This document shows, piece by piece, positions 1 to 12,525 of a DNA stretch of 64,000 bases. Where the stretch lies: the NCBI GenBank assembly GCA_036874045.1, contig JAZBRI010000004.1, forward strand, positions 4,898,001 to 4,962,000, in the 5' to 3' direction. The translations under genes and the position numbers were made by a program. Under the pieces are notes generated by a model that worked only from the letters and a program-made list of their open reading frames with translations, had not been told where the DNA came from and did not search any database. The DNA comes from Cymodocea nodosa (Eukaryota; Streptophyta; Magnoliopsida; Alismatales; Cymodoceaceae). Numbering within the stretch: position 1 is the stretch's first letter; each line of letters begins with the position of its first letter.

Positions 1-356
1 GCTGATTACTTGACTCCTTTTAGTCAAATACTCACTCCTTCTCTAGCGTATTGGAGCATGTTCTGTTAACTCTTTTCAATGTGTTCTCTGTCATTGCGAT
101 AGCAAAAGGGAAAGAGTTTAGAATTGAAAATTTTAGGAATCTAGACTTCACAGGATTGCATTTGTAATTTTTTTAGAAAAAAAATTTATGCTTATTATAT
201 TTTGATATTGATTTGGAGTATTTTTAGACTGACTTATGGAATAGAAATCTGTCCCTTCTGACCAATACACTTTTAGAATAGTTTATATGGTTACATGTTA
301 AACTTGTTATTAGTGAAAGGGATTCACAATCCTTGAGACCTGGACAAGATTGAGTA
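1..356. other. Non-coding left edge
   Basis: This AT-rich stretch shows no convincing exon. It is probably intron or 5' flank of the partial gene ending at 896. Confidence 0.4.
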
Positions 357-570
357 AGCTGTAAAGAACAATGATTTAGTGCCATTGTATTGTTCTGCTT
401 TATCCATGATTCTACTTCTAGTCTGTGTTGATTTGTGTAGTTTCTGCAATTTTATGTCCTATAAGCTCTAAAGAACAATGATTTAGTGCCATTGTATTGT
501 TCTGCTCTATCCATGATTCTACTTCTAGTCTGTGTTGATTTGTGTAGTTTCAGCAATTTCAAGTCCTACT
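357..570. repeat. 107-bp imperfect tandem duplication
   Basis: Positions 357-463 and 464-570 are two adjacent copies of one 107-bp unit with only a handful of mismatches. Both contain AAGAACAATGATTTAGTGCC and TTCTACTTCTAGTCTGTGTT. The pair lies in the presumed intron upstream of the partial gene's penultimate exon. Confidence 0.9.
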
Positions 571-631
571 ACTTGTGGCAATCTGTTGTAAGCTTCCTTG
601 GTAATGCATGTATCATGTATCTTTTACACAG

Positions 632-896
632 ATGTCAAGCTACAAAAGACGTAAGAAGATGGAAAAGACTGAGTATGAAGATTGGAAGTTCAAAGTACGT
701 ACAGCTAACAAGGAAGCCAAGCCAGAAAGTGCAGGTTTGTCATTCTTGTTTTTCATTGCAACAGTAAAGTATTTGGCCCTCTCTGATCTCAATTCTATAA
801 CATTACCTTCAAACAGCTTCAGCAAAACGAACAAAGCAAACTCATCTGAATTTTACTAAGAAATCTGGGGCAACTATCTCAATGGAGGCCTCCTAG
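632..896 (+). CDS. 3' end of an unidentified gene (last two exons, partial)
   Basis: Two exons can be joined: 632-734, after a TTTTACACAG acceptor and before GCAG|GTTTGT, and 817-896, after TTCAAACAG and ending in TAG. The split codon rejoins in phase as G. Together they give about 61 lysine-rich residues; the first part contains YKRRKKMEKTEYEDWK and the tail contains KRTKQTHLNFTKK. The tail faintly resembles a C-terminal PCNA-interacting (PIP-like) segment, but it does not fit the consensus and I do not assign a function. Exons further upstream would lie left of the window or be hidden in 1-631. Codon phase and both splice signals support a real gene end; the identity is unknown. Confidence 0.45.
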
Positions 897-1798
897 AATA
901 CTTCTATATGCTGATGTTGTTTTGGAATGGGGTGTGGTGTTTGGATTGCGCTCTTAAGTCACCAAGATTTTAATTCAACCACAGCTTTCTGATGATTTGG
1001 ACAAAAGTCAGAAGTTGAAGACAACTTTGGAAATTTGAAAGTGCACTACTGATACAATATTATTTGAATGAACTAAATTGGTTCTCAAGGTGAATAGCGA
1101 CTTCATTGTTCATTTGAAGTGAAAAGTTGTACCATCGGGTTGAGTTTATTTCAGTAAGGAACTTCCTAATTATTTTTGTCATCAAAGTGTTAATTGTATA
1201 TGATAAGGATTCATTATTATCATTATTTCAAAGATTGTTATCTTTGTTATATAAATTTTTTATTTATTGTATTATTGTCTTGCAACGAATTTGTTTCCAA
1301 AATTAAGTACGTGTGACCACCGTTGGAACCCATTAAAAGTTCCGGGAGTTTTTTTGAACATTGATAGCTTCATTGTTAACATGTCCATTTCATTATTTTT
1401 TTTAAAAATTAGAATGTGAACAATGGTAAACGGGGAACCTTTTCGCAGATTATGTGCGGAGTTAAGTGATTAGGTTGTGTTTAGGCTTAAGTTGTTTATA
1501 AACAAGTCAGACTAAGTTGACCCATTATATAGACGATATTTTGGGCTTTGATATAACTCAAATTGTTAGGTTGAGTTGGTTGACGATGAAATTTACAAAT
1601 TTAAAGATTATCTTTTAGGTTTTATAATATTTAATGTAAAATTGTATTTAAAGAAGACTTTTTGGTATAGTTTTGTTGGTCATTTAGTAATGAATGAGAG
1701 TCCCTGGTCTTTAAAATCTAACATCGTCATTATCTATTCAAGAAAAAAAGTGAATGACTCCTTTTTACGCGACGGTTCTGATCAGCCACCCGGTTATG
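897..1798. other. Intergenic spacer
   Basis: AT-rich DNA between the left-edge gene and the NRP gene. I see no gene, RNA or clear mobile element in it. Confidence 0.5.
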
Positions 1799-1813
1799 CT
1801 AGGGTTAGGGTTT
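1799..1813 (+). promoter_or_regulatory. Telo-box upstream of NRP
   Basis: CTAGGGTTAGGGTTT is a double telo-box, an element frequent near transcription starts of plant genes tied to growth and cell division. It opens a GC-richer island (about 1780-2030) ahead of the NRP gene. Confidence 0.5.
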
Positions 1814-2043
1814 CGGATCTCTCTCTCGCCCGCTGCTTCGTCCGTGGCCCCCAGCGCCCCATCATCTCTTACCGTTTAGCCGGATTCATCGTGTATCCCG
1901 TCACCTTCGGTAACTGAAAGTACTGCGCCACCAGACAAGTCACCAACATCCGTGGAACTTCAAGTTCAGGCAAAACCTTTGCAAAGTTGAACGTAACTTC
2001 ACCGATGTAAGGTCACCAAAGTGACGATATGCTCAGGACCTGG

Positions 2044-2050
2044 TATAAAA
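2044..2050 (+). promoter_or_regulatory. TATA box of the NRP gene
   Basis: TATAAAA lies 144 bp upstream of the NRP start codon and is followed by a pyrimidine-rich patch (CTTCTTCTTTCTCC), the usual plant core-promoter arrangement. This predicts a transcription start near 2075-2080. Confidence 0.55.
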
Positions 2051-2193
2051 ACAGGAGGACGCTTCTTCTTTCTCCGGCAAAATAAGGTTATTTTTATTCG
2101 TGTTGTTGTCGCTGGCAGGCGAAAACCCTTCCAAAACCTCCGGCACTCCCGCATTCTCGTTGAATTAGGTTTTTGGAAGCGGCGGTTATCGGG

Positions 2194-5100
2194 ATGGGAG
2201 CGGATAAGGGGAAGAAGGCGAAGGTGGCAGACGGGAGGGAGGAGGACGAGGGAGGTGAGTTCGTCCAGTCCGTCGAAAAATTGCAGGAGATACAGGACGA
2301 ACTCGAGAAGGTATATTTAGTAAAATTTTATTCTATTTTACTCCTTTTGCAATCAAACAAATCGTAGCTTCTAATTTTTTAACGTTTGTTAAGCTTCGAA
2401 CGCGCTTCCTGCCTGCTAGACGAGATGAGATTCCCAGAAGATGCGATCCTGCTGCATTCATGTGTTTCTATGCTAATGGAGATTGCTGGCTATCGTTGTT
2501 TCGCTGTGGTGGCTTTTTGTGATTTTTCTCTTGTGGATGTTTGTGCTACTATCCGTTATTGATTCCGTGAAATATGATTGATATCGACTGTTATCATGGA
2601 TTTGCTGTTTTCCTCTTTGTAAGATCAAGTCCTTCAACTTTGACTTCCATTTTTGTTACCGGCGTTCAGCTGCTGTTCGCCGTAAACTTGCTGTTGGGTG
2701 TGCACCGATGCTGTGAGCGAAGGTTGGAAGTGCGTGAAGGAGGAAGGAACAGAAATGGAGGAAATGCAGGAACTTGTCGATGAAGAGGAGACTGATGCCT
2801 ATTCCTCGACGATGTCTTCATTCGATCCTTCTTAAATAACAGCCAAACGTCGTTATATAAATGGTGCATTTATTATATCAACAAAATAAAGCGTTATTTT
2901 TGGATCTGAGGAGTCTTCATCGGATTTGAGTCATCTGTGTTGTTACGCCATCATTCTTACTTTGGTAGCTGTGCCTTCCAAGAGCGATTTGTCTCCTAGC
3001 AGCCCTTCTAGTGGTCCTCTGCTACCTTCATTAATACTTGTATCATTACTCCCTTGATGAAGGAGGCTTGTCCTCAAGTTGGAAGTAGGGGAATTGGCTT
3101 ATGAAGTGGTGATAATCTTCTCATGTGGCCTTAGATCTATCACCCCATTGGATTAGTAGTTGGCTATAGTGCTTGACTGCAGCAAGTAAGGAGGGTGTGT
3201 GGTTTCTACAAGTGGTTGACTTTGTCCTCGTTAGGAGCTTGTGAAGTTGGGGGAAAATCATCATGGTAGTTGTTACACTTTACGTGAGGTTGACTTGTAG
3301 GCAACAAACCAACATGATTAAGGGTTGACAGATGTAAATAGTTATGATCGAAGGAGAGCCTTGACCTGTAATGTAGTAATGTTGATGGGAGACAACCTAC
3401 TTGCCAAGAGGGTATTAAGTGGGGTGTCAACAATTGTGGAAGATTGAAGGTTGCATGCAAGCAATTGGAAGTAGAGATAGTTTGAGGGGCATGTCCTTTG
3501 GTGTGTGAAGTTAACACTTGCTAGCAAGAGAGTATTGTCAGAGGGACTATTATGGAAGATGAATGGTCATGTTGAGTGTAATGATGAAACTTGAGAGACA
3601 CAACCCTCGCTCAGCAAGGAGTAAGTGAAGCTTATATAAGGAGTTTAAAGAGATGAAGTTGGAGCATGTTATCATACACAACCAAAATATTTTTGTAGGT
3701 GAAGTTGAGTCACTAGATGTTAGAGGACGAGTATTGTCATGCAAAGGTTGTGTAGGTAGGCAAGACTACGACTTTTCAACCAAGAAGTTCAGGAGAGGTT
3801 AATTGAGGATTGAGATCTTTGATGCCAATGGGGTTTATGTTGACTCAAAAAAAAATCTTGTGATAGTGGTCCTTTAGTTGAGAGATGTAGAACATTGGGT
3901 GTAGTTTGATGTGTTCCAATAATTTAAGTTGGTAAGCTACCTTGCCAACTTTATGCTTGATTTGGAAGGGACCAACATAGTGTGGTTGAAATTTGTTGTG
4001 GTGTTGGGGTCAAGCAAAGACTTGGGTGTAAGGTTGAAGTTTAAGAAGGACCTAGTCCTTGGCTGAGTAGTGTTTCTCCCTTCACTGACGATCTATGATT
4101 TGCTTCATGTGGTTGAGTAGCGTTTCTCCCTTCACTTGATCCCTCACTTGTAGTTATTGGTCTACTTTGATATTGCTAACTGTTCTTGGAATATAGGGGT
4201 AGGGGGTGGAATATTGTATATTGCTTGAAATGGTGTGGTTTTGGTAGTGGAGTGGGGTTGATTGTTGCATTAATACTTAGTCCATGGGAGATAGTCCACT
4301 CATGATTCAAGTGTGTCATGGTAGAAGTAGTGAAGGTATGTCTTTAAGCAATGATTGAGCACCTTGGTTTGTCCATCTATTTCGAGGTGGTAAGTTGACA
4401 ACATCTGTAGCATCATGCCCATTTGTTGAAATAGCTCTATTCATAATTGGCTCATAAAGGCAATTCTCGATCACTTGTAATTGTGGCTGGTACTTTGTAG
4501 AGCTTCACTACATTAGCAATGAAGGTTTACATAATTGTTCAAATTATATAGGGATGGTGCAATGCTACAAAGTGCCCATATTTGGATAGGCGGTCAATAA
4601 TGACTAAGATGATGGTGTATCCTTTGGAGGGTGGGAGGTTAGTAATGAAGTCCATGGCTATGCCCTTCCAAGGAAGCTTCAAAATGGGCAAAGGTTGGAG
4701 TAGTCTGGTGGGTTTCAAGTTGGCATATTTGTAGTGTTGGCATGGTTAGCATTTGTAGATGAATTGCTTGATTTTGGTCATCATTACTCTCCAAAAGAAG
4801 TTCCTTTAAGGGTTTTCTCATACTTCACATGTCCCCCAACCTTGGGACTATGAAGTTCTATCAAGATTTTGTGCATCAAGGGCGTTCGTCCCTAAGGCAT
4901 GATTTTTCCCTTTCAGAATAGGAGCCCATTTTGGGTTGACTAATGTTGAATATCAAGTTTTTTGTTGACCCACTCCTACAATTTATCTCAAAGGAAGTCA
5001 TCTATCTTATAAGTGTAATGGATGTCTTTAAACCAAGAGGCTTGTGGTCTTGATATGGCATTGGCCTTTGCCATCATCACTCACTAGGATAGGGCATCAA

Positions 5101-8100
5101 CAACCCTATTGTGGTAGCCATTCTTGTATTCTATGCGGAAGTTGAGACCCATGAATTTGGTTAGGCATTGGTGTTGTGCGTTTGTGTGCATTCATTGTTC
5201 TAAAAGGTGCTTGAGACTTTCATGGTTTGTCCAGACAACAAATGATGCTCCCAATAAGTAATTGTGCCATTTTTGGATGACCAATATTAAAGGTTTTAGT
5301 TCCTATTGGTACGTAGGTAGGGATTGAGCTTATTGTTGAACGACTTGCTCAAATATTCTTTGGGTCTCCCATGTTGCATCAGGATGGTGCTAGCCTATTG
5401 GCATTGCATTCGATCTCAAATGGGTTAGAGAAATCTAATAATGCAAGAATTAGAGTCATTGACAATGCCTTCTTGAGCTGATTGAATGACTAGTTTGTCA
5501 TATCTGTTCATACAAAGTTGCTCTTCTTAAGTAAATGAGTTAAGGGAGCAACGAGGGTACCAATGTGGGTGATGAATTTCTGATAATAGTTAGTGAGCCT
5601 TAGGAAGTTGGGAAGTTCTTGGGCATTCTTTGGAATTGACTACATAGTAACAATGGTGATCTTGTCTTCATCCATTGCTACCCTTTTTGTTGAGATAGTG
5701 GTTGTGTTGGACACTAAAGCTGCATTTGGATTACTTTGCCTATGGTTGTTGCCGCTACATGACTTCTAGGGCCTAGAGATGTACCAAGTGCTCCTCCCAA
5801 GTTTGGCTATAAATCAATAGGTTGTCAAAAAATACTAGTAAAAATTTTCTAAGAAATGACTTGAAGATTGCATTCATTAGTGTTTGAAAGGTCAAGGGGG
5901 CATTGGTGAGCTTAAAGGACATCGCCAAGTATTTGTAATGGCCTTCATGAGTTATAAAGGTGGTTTTATAGATGTCTTCCTTTGGACACACTTGGTGGTA
6001 CCTAACCTGGAGATCTAGCTTGGAGTAGTTGGTGCCCATGTCCCTTCATCTTAAGATCTTGTAATATGGCGAGCTCTATGTCATCCCTCAATGTTTGAGG
6101 TTGTAAGGAGCATAGCTCATATTAGAGATCCCCTTTTAGGCCATTGAGGTAGAGTCTCAATTGTAGCTCCCTTAGTAATGCCCCCACCTTGTTAATCAAC
6201 CATTCAAAGGCACAATAGTATTCCTCCAGATCTCCTTTTGGTCTTAACTTCACAAGTTGTGTCATGGAGTCTTCATATCAAGGACTAAAGTGAGCCTTGA
6301 GATCACCCATTAGATCTTGCTAGGACCAATTTCCTTGCTTGTTTGTGAACCAATACCATTCTAGTGTTGATCCTTCCAGGTGATATGCTGTGATGGTCCT
6401 CCTTTGCATATTGCTTTGCAATTTCCCTATAAGCACCAAGATTTCACCTTTGAGCATTTGAGTGACACCCTCCAATTCTTGTTGAAGGTTGCGACAAGTA
6501 AGCTCTAGTTTGCCCTTTGATTCTTGACAAAGTTCCAACATAGCATTGGACAACAAGGATTTGAAGGTGTTCCTCTCTTCTAGCCACATGGTGTCCCATT
6601 GATCGTTTTTGCTCTAATACCAAATTATTATCAACATTTAGTTGCCCTTTGAGTGCCATCATTCCTGCTTTGGTGGTTGTGCCCTTTGAGTGCGATCTCT
6701 CTCTTGGCGACCCTTTTGGTGGTCCTCTACCATTGCCTCCATTAGTACCTGTATCAATTTTTCTAATGATATGGCGAATTAGTAAACTAATGTTTGTTGA
6801 AAAACCAAATATAGAATGCTACTTTGAGAAACATAGGCTGAAGATGCAGGCCTTCTAATATGATATTTACTCATGTATGTTTTGGATAAAAAGGTAAAAA
6901 CCTTTAACACCAATATAAATTGACCTGAGTGGCTTGCTGCTAGCTTTTCCCTTCATTTGTCTGTTGAGTGGCTCTTTAATTTGCGAGTTTTTCTCACATC
7001 ACTAAAAATATGATCTTTTTTTGAAGGGACCATATCATGTTCACAAGGTGGTGAAGTATTTTCTCCTAAACTTTGAATACTTGTGTTTAGATGGGTCAAT
7101 CTATGAGGCTTTGGAATTGATGCTTTGGTTCCATTTGCTTTTGTGGCTTTCGATGACCTTGGACCAAATCAAATCTGTGAATTGGGAAAATGAAGGTTGA
7201 CAAGTGAGAAAGAAAAAGTCAGATGATTTGAGGAGTGTGGGGAAAACCAGAATTCATAATAAAAATTGTTGCATGTTTCTCAAATGTATCAAAATAGCTG
7301 CAATAGGTATTGCAACTAAGGAAACTCACCCAATATAATTTTGTCTTCTTATTGCAAGACAATTTGGATTTTATTGGAACCCTGTATTCTCATTGTACAT
7401 CTTCCACATTCTTGATTGTTTTGGAATTCTAATTTTATTCAAGATATTGTTGTTTTATTGATTATTATATTAAATTTTTTTGTTATGACGTGAATTATTT
7501 TGCTATGTTATGTATCTTCCTTGTCAATAATGCTGATTTTTTATTGAAATGGTATGTATTTAGGTTTTAGTTTTTGTTATTGATTTTACACTAAAAATCG
7601 AAGTTATTCTAGATGCATTCCATTTTAATATGCATGTAGAAAAATCGTAATTTTATAAAAGATATTTATTCCTATTCTTTTGGTAATCTGATGATTTGTT
7701 ATATTCAGCATCCTTCTAACATGCTTACTTGCCTTGGTCACGTACTTGAGAATCATAAATTAATTAGAGAATATGTTACTATTTCGTGTTTTACTATGTC
7801 ATATGTTCCTCAGATCAACGAAGAAGCTAGTGACAAAGTATTGGAAGTGGAACAGAAATATAATGAAATAAGGAGACCTGTTTACAGTAAAAGAAATGAG
7901 ATTATCCAGTCAATTCCTGATTTCTGGTTAACTGCGGTATGCAATCAAACATGTTGCATTGTTTTGGTTTTCATCACATCACGATAATGATTCATTATTT
8001 TGTTTGAAATTAATGGTTACATATTATTTTTCGGAAAAAATGTTTATATTTTATTGTTCATATTTCTCCATTTTTTCCATTCTGCAGATTCTAAGTCATC

Positions 8101-11100
8101 CGGTGCTTGGTGATCTTTTAAATGATGAAGATCAGAAGGTTCTTATTTAATCAGTATAGCATGACTGTGCTCGTGTTCAAGTTTACTTTGATATCTTAAT
8201 AATGTATTGCATAATCATTATGCTGCACTTTTAGTATACATGTGCTTTAATTGAAGGTCTTTTTTGCCTTTTCGAACTTCAAGGGAGTGATAAATTCATT
8301 TTAAAGCAAAGCTAACCAATACAAAATTAAAATCCTTGGTGGCAGTTTACCTTACTGTAGTAGCGAATACAATAAATACATAAAAATCGAACAGAATTAA
8401 CTTAAATAAATAATAGTCCCCTGGCCCTTATATCTTCAATCCTTAATCTACCCACCATCGTGAGAAATACTCAAGCATTTTTTATGTTATGCTTGACAGA
8501 AGCATCCCTAATTGTGCGTTCTTTTGTGTTGCAATAGATTTTCAAACATCTGGTTTCACTGGATGTTGAGGACTTTAAAGATGTAAAATCAGGCTATTCC
8601 ATTACCTTTGTAAGTTTCAGGTCTTGCTTTTGTTTTATTGTATTGCCTTTTTTATATTACAATCTAGTAAATCTAAATGTGTATGTTATCTTGGTTACCT
8701 AGAATTTCTCTCCAAATCCTTTCTTTGAAGATACTAAGCTGACAAAGACATTTTCCTTCTCTGACGAAGGAACAACTAATATAACTTGCACACCTATTAA
8801 GTGGAAGGAGGGCATGGTAAGAATATTCTCAATGTATGACATTTTATTTGTAATTCATTGTAAATTTTTTTGACATTGTTTGTTATGTAATTGAAGGATA
8901 TTTGCAATGGTGATGCTCCTGGAAATAAAGGGAATAAACGCCCATTTTCTGAAGAGAGGTGGCCTTTCAACATCAAAAGTTATTCTATTTCAAGCATTCA
9001 AAAAGAAATTTATATATAGTTCTTAAATGGAAATTGATGATGATTATTCTTGAATGCATACACTTAACTACTATAAATGCACACTATCCAAGTGGAAGGA
9101 GCTCATGGTAGAAATTATCCTTATTTTTTAAAAATTTATAGGTTATGTTCTGAAATAGGCCTTGTTGGAATTGTATGCATGTATTAGAGTCCATATGTTA
9201 TTTGTGTTAGTGTGCTATTAGATGTCTATCTGTCCTATGCTACCCTTAATCTATTATATGTACCCATCTCTTCATTAATGAATACATATCATTATTCTAC
9301 TCTAACCTTAGAGAAATCTGAAAGAAGGATACCAACAGCCACTACCACTCCAACAACAGTTGTTGGCCACCGATGGCCAGCCAGAGCTCCCGGTCGCTAC
9401 CCAACCTATTGTTGCCATATTATTATCCCTCGCCTCTCCCCTACACCTCTTCCATTATCACCAAGGCTTTCCAACACTTGCCTTGGCCATTGCTAGCCGT
9501 CATAGGTTGGTTGAATGACACTTCATCTGTGAGGTGGCACTTCACCCTCACCACCCTGGGATGATCAATCGTGTAGGTTGCTATGTTATTGACCACTTCT
9601 GTAATTTAGGAATCTACCACTATTTTCTCATCATTTCTGGTTTCCATCCAAGTCCAGCCTAGCATGACCCAATTGCATAATCGTGTTGTTACGTGGTACA
9701 TTTCAGGCCTGTCGTGCCAGCCCATTTGGACATGACCTAATTGATACCTCTATATGAACATGAGAAAGACATCATATTAGAGTTTTTGAGGTGTACGAGC
9801 AATTTATAAGTTGAAAGTGATATTAATATTCTAATATAATTGGTATTTTATTTGGATAACGTAGTATTTCTAAGGTGGGTAAATTTTTGTTGAAAGTTAT
9901 TCTGGTTTAGCTGATTTAGCTGAAGATAAGTGTTATCATTGAAGTGAAGTGTGTTGGATTTTTTCAGGGTATAACATATGGAAACTCTAGTTCATCCTTC
10001 TAGAATTACTATTCTGAAATGGATCTTCTTTTTTTGCTTTTGTTCCTACAATGACAAATAGGTTAATTAAATATGCTTGTTAAATTCAGTTGTCTCTCAA
10101 CTAATCAATCAGAAAGATGCTTCATGCCGTAGTTCTCTAAGGATTTTCTTATTTTGTTTCCCATGAATGCAGCTTTTTTAGCTGGTTTAGTGAAAGCCAA
10201 CAGAAAAATCTTGAAGAAGCAGTTTGTGATGAGGTAATTTATTCAACCTGTATGGACTGTAATTGCGTTTTGTGTAACATAACCTTCAATTGTAGATTTT
10301 TCAACATTGACGGGGTTTTAGAAACTGAATCATAGTGACCTCATGTCAGATGGACTTACCAAGTTATGATTAAAGACTGTTTAGTTCAAATTATGTTGTA
10401 CGAGATTGTAGGGTTATGATGATGTGATCATAATCTGAACCAAATAACATTGACATGATAGATTGTGTTTAAATTTATGAGATTATCAATAGTAAGTGAC
10501 AATCTATTCTTCTTGATTATAGGATTATATTGTTAATTTTGAAATATTGGGATATGCATAATAAAATGGGCCATATAATCTCGTGATCCATGATCTTAGT
10601 CAAACAATGTACGCAATAGTAGTACATAATTTACACGTTTCTTCAATAAAAATACATAATTTGCACAATTATTGTCACATCTTATGATGTGCATAGTCTT
10701 GATTGTGCATGATCGAATGTGCCTGTAATTTAAATCAAATATTAAATCTCCTGTCATCTATTGAAATTTTAATTTCTGGCATTGATTTCTTTGTTTCTCC
10801 ACTTGGAAAATTTATTAATTGCCATCCGTAGGAAAAGATGGAATGTATCATACGGTATAACATTCTGTCATCTATATTCAGGTGGCCGAGGTAATAAAGG
10901 AAGATTTGTGGCCAAATCCCCTGAAGTATTTCAATAATGTGAGCAAGCTATTCTTCACTGTTTCATTTTAGTCCTGTCTCTGCGCTTCCCCCATACTCCC
11001 ATTAAGAATTACCAATGAAAACGGCTGCATCATCCTACAGGAAGCTGACGAGGAGGATATTGAAGGTGATGAAGATGATGAGGTACCTTTCCACACCGAA

Positions 11101-12154
11101 TCATATCATTCTCACATTATATCTTCGTGGTTCGTACAGCCATTCATGTTATCTTATATTGTGCAACATCGAATCTGGCATTCATGGTGTTAAACCCTCT
11201 TAACGTTTTTAAAATAATGCTTCGAATCTTACAAGACTGTTTTGCTCATGTCACTGCATATGCTCTACTCCAATGCAGCTCTATTGATCCTCATTTTTTC
11301 ATTCTGCAAGCTTGAGAAAAAGTGACTGTGCATCCTTTCTGGAAATCAGTTATGGAATAGAATGTTAGAATGCATCCTAGTGAAGCAAGACCATTTAGTT
11401 TTAAGTGTCCCAGATCACTAAGTCTGGCAGCAAACCTTTTAAGGAATTTCAAAAGGATTTATTTCGGGAAGGTTGGAAAGGGGAAACCATATGCCACTAA
11501 AAATGCAATCCATTCCGTAAAAAAATTGATTCATTTCAACTGTCAAACACCAACGCTGTTGCACTACGACACGATCGAAAATGATGTATCTTGCATTGCA
11601 TGCTGTTTCTGATTCTTCCCTGTTGACGTACCATTTCTTGAAGCTTTTATGTACCCAGCAGCACATATCACAATGTCTTGCGGGAAGAAAGAAACGTCTG
11701 ACTTTGCAAATGTGAAAACTACATCAGAACGATCTTAGCATTCACGTATTCCTAGCCTGACCATCAAAAGCTATTTGTAATTTGCCTGTAAAAAGTATTC
11801 ATTAATATTATGATATACATACGACAGTGTTTGCTTTTGTTTTGAGATTTATAAAAATTTCTTTCACTATGGTCGTTGTCTGTTCTTGCCTGCGACTGAT
11901 GGTTATCTGTTAAAATTTTTTATTGGGACTTTGGCGCGCGAATGGACTCTAAACTACATATCCATGCATAATAAATATTCACTTTTTGAGTCAAATAGAT
12001 AGTAAATCCTTTGCTGTTTTACGCTTGTATCTTGATGCCGTGCCATTCTAAATATTTCGTCTGCATTACGCTATTATGTTACCAGGAAAGGCCCTCTGAT
12101 GAAGCTGAAGATGATGGTGACCTAGATGATGACGAGGAGGATGAGGATTCCTGA
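2194..12154 (+). CDS. NRP1: NAP1-related protein (SET/NRP-type histone chaperone)
   Basis: Ten exons: 2194-2310, 7814-7936, 8088-8138, 8538-8609, 8703-8816, 8897-8958, 10173-10233, 10882-10938, 11041-11082, 12086-12154. All junctions are GT-AG and keep phase, giving 255 residues, the normal size. The N-terminus starts [11 protein letters not shown] long dimerisation helix follows ([13 protein letters not shown], then [16 protein letters not shown]), then the NAP fold with [22 protein letters not shown] and [13 protein letters not shown], and WFSES and [15 protein letters not shown]. The last 35 residues or so are an Asp/Glu-rich tail. NRP proteins are nuclear H2A-H2B chaperones that act in nucleosome assembly, root growth and heat tolerance. 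ATG 2194 is the first Met in frame. Intron 1 (5.5 kb) carries an antisense gypsy element, and intron 6 carries LTR-like and hAT-like debris. A paralogue (NRP2) is possible. Confidence 0.93.
2880..6756 (-). mobile_element. Degraded Ty3/gypsy LTR retrotransposon, antisense in NRP intron 1
   Basis: The reverse strand reads in gypsy order. A gag-like start lies near 6590 ([12 protein letters not shown]). Reverse transcriptase is at 6039-5773 ([11 protein letters not shown], then [10 protein letters not shown], where an active element has DD). An integrase core lies near 4650-4540 ([10 protein letters not shown]). Stops and frameshifts break it throughout, and part of gag-protease is missing. The 5' LTR (about 6756-6627) starts TGATACAGGT, and the 3' LTR (from 3045 down to about 2880) starts TGATACAAGT; they share about 105 bp and then diverge. 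A primer-binding site like TGGTATTAGAGC lies at 6622-6611, as expected for initiator Met-tRNA. I could not find a target-site duplication. Confidence 0.8.
9150..9780 (+). mobile_element. LTR-like fragment followed by hAT-like debris in NRP intron 6
   Basis: From about 9160 the sequence TGTTGGAATTGTATGCATG looks like the start of a Ty1/copia LTR, and CATTAATGAATACATATCATT like its poly-A region. A GC-richer piece (9330-9560) resembles a copia leader. No primer-binding site or second LTR is visible, so this is a fragment. The following 9650-9770 contains CGTGCCAGCCC-type motifs also present in the hAT-like insertion at 28662-29807. Confidence 0.4.
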
Positions 12155-12372
12155 ACTTCGACTGAACCATGCCACTTCTGTAATCTTTCAGGCAGATAAC
12201 GATGGCAACCGACGGCGAGCACGTGGTTGCTGAAGTGCTCATCTATCTTGCTGGTTTCTTTTTTTTTTTTTCTTTTTTTTGAGAGCTTGTTCCTTGGTTG
12301 AACAGACTTGCTGGCACATGAGCCTGTTATAAAACTTAGACTGTGCTTTTCCAAAGTGTACTTTTAAATTTA

Positions 12373-12480
12373 TACACATATATATATATACATATATATA
12401 TGGATACACATATATACATACATATAGATATGCATACATATATATATATATACAACACATATACAGGTATATACAGATGC
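12373..12480. repeat. TA/CA-rich low-complexity tract
   Basis: An alternating purine-pyrimidine tract (TATATA, CATATA and TACATA units) lies about 220 bp past the NRP stop codon. Open frames across it are artefacts of the repeat. Confidence 0.9.
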
Positions 12481-12488
12481 ATACGTGC

Positions 12489-12525
12489 AAATACTAGCAT
12501 TATACATAATATAATGCTAGTATTT
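12489..12525. repeat. Perfect 16-bp inverted repeat with 5-nt loop
   Basis: The left arm 12489-12504 (AAATACTAGCATTATA) is exactly complementary to 12510-12525, with loop CATAA. It sits directly after the TA-rich tract downstream of NRP. It could be a cruciform-forming palindrome, a MITE core, or part of the NRP 3' end. Confidence 0.9.
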
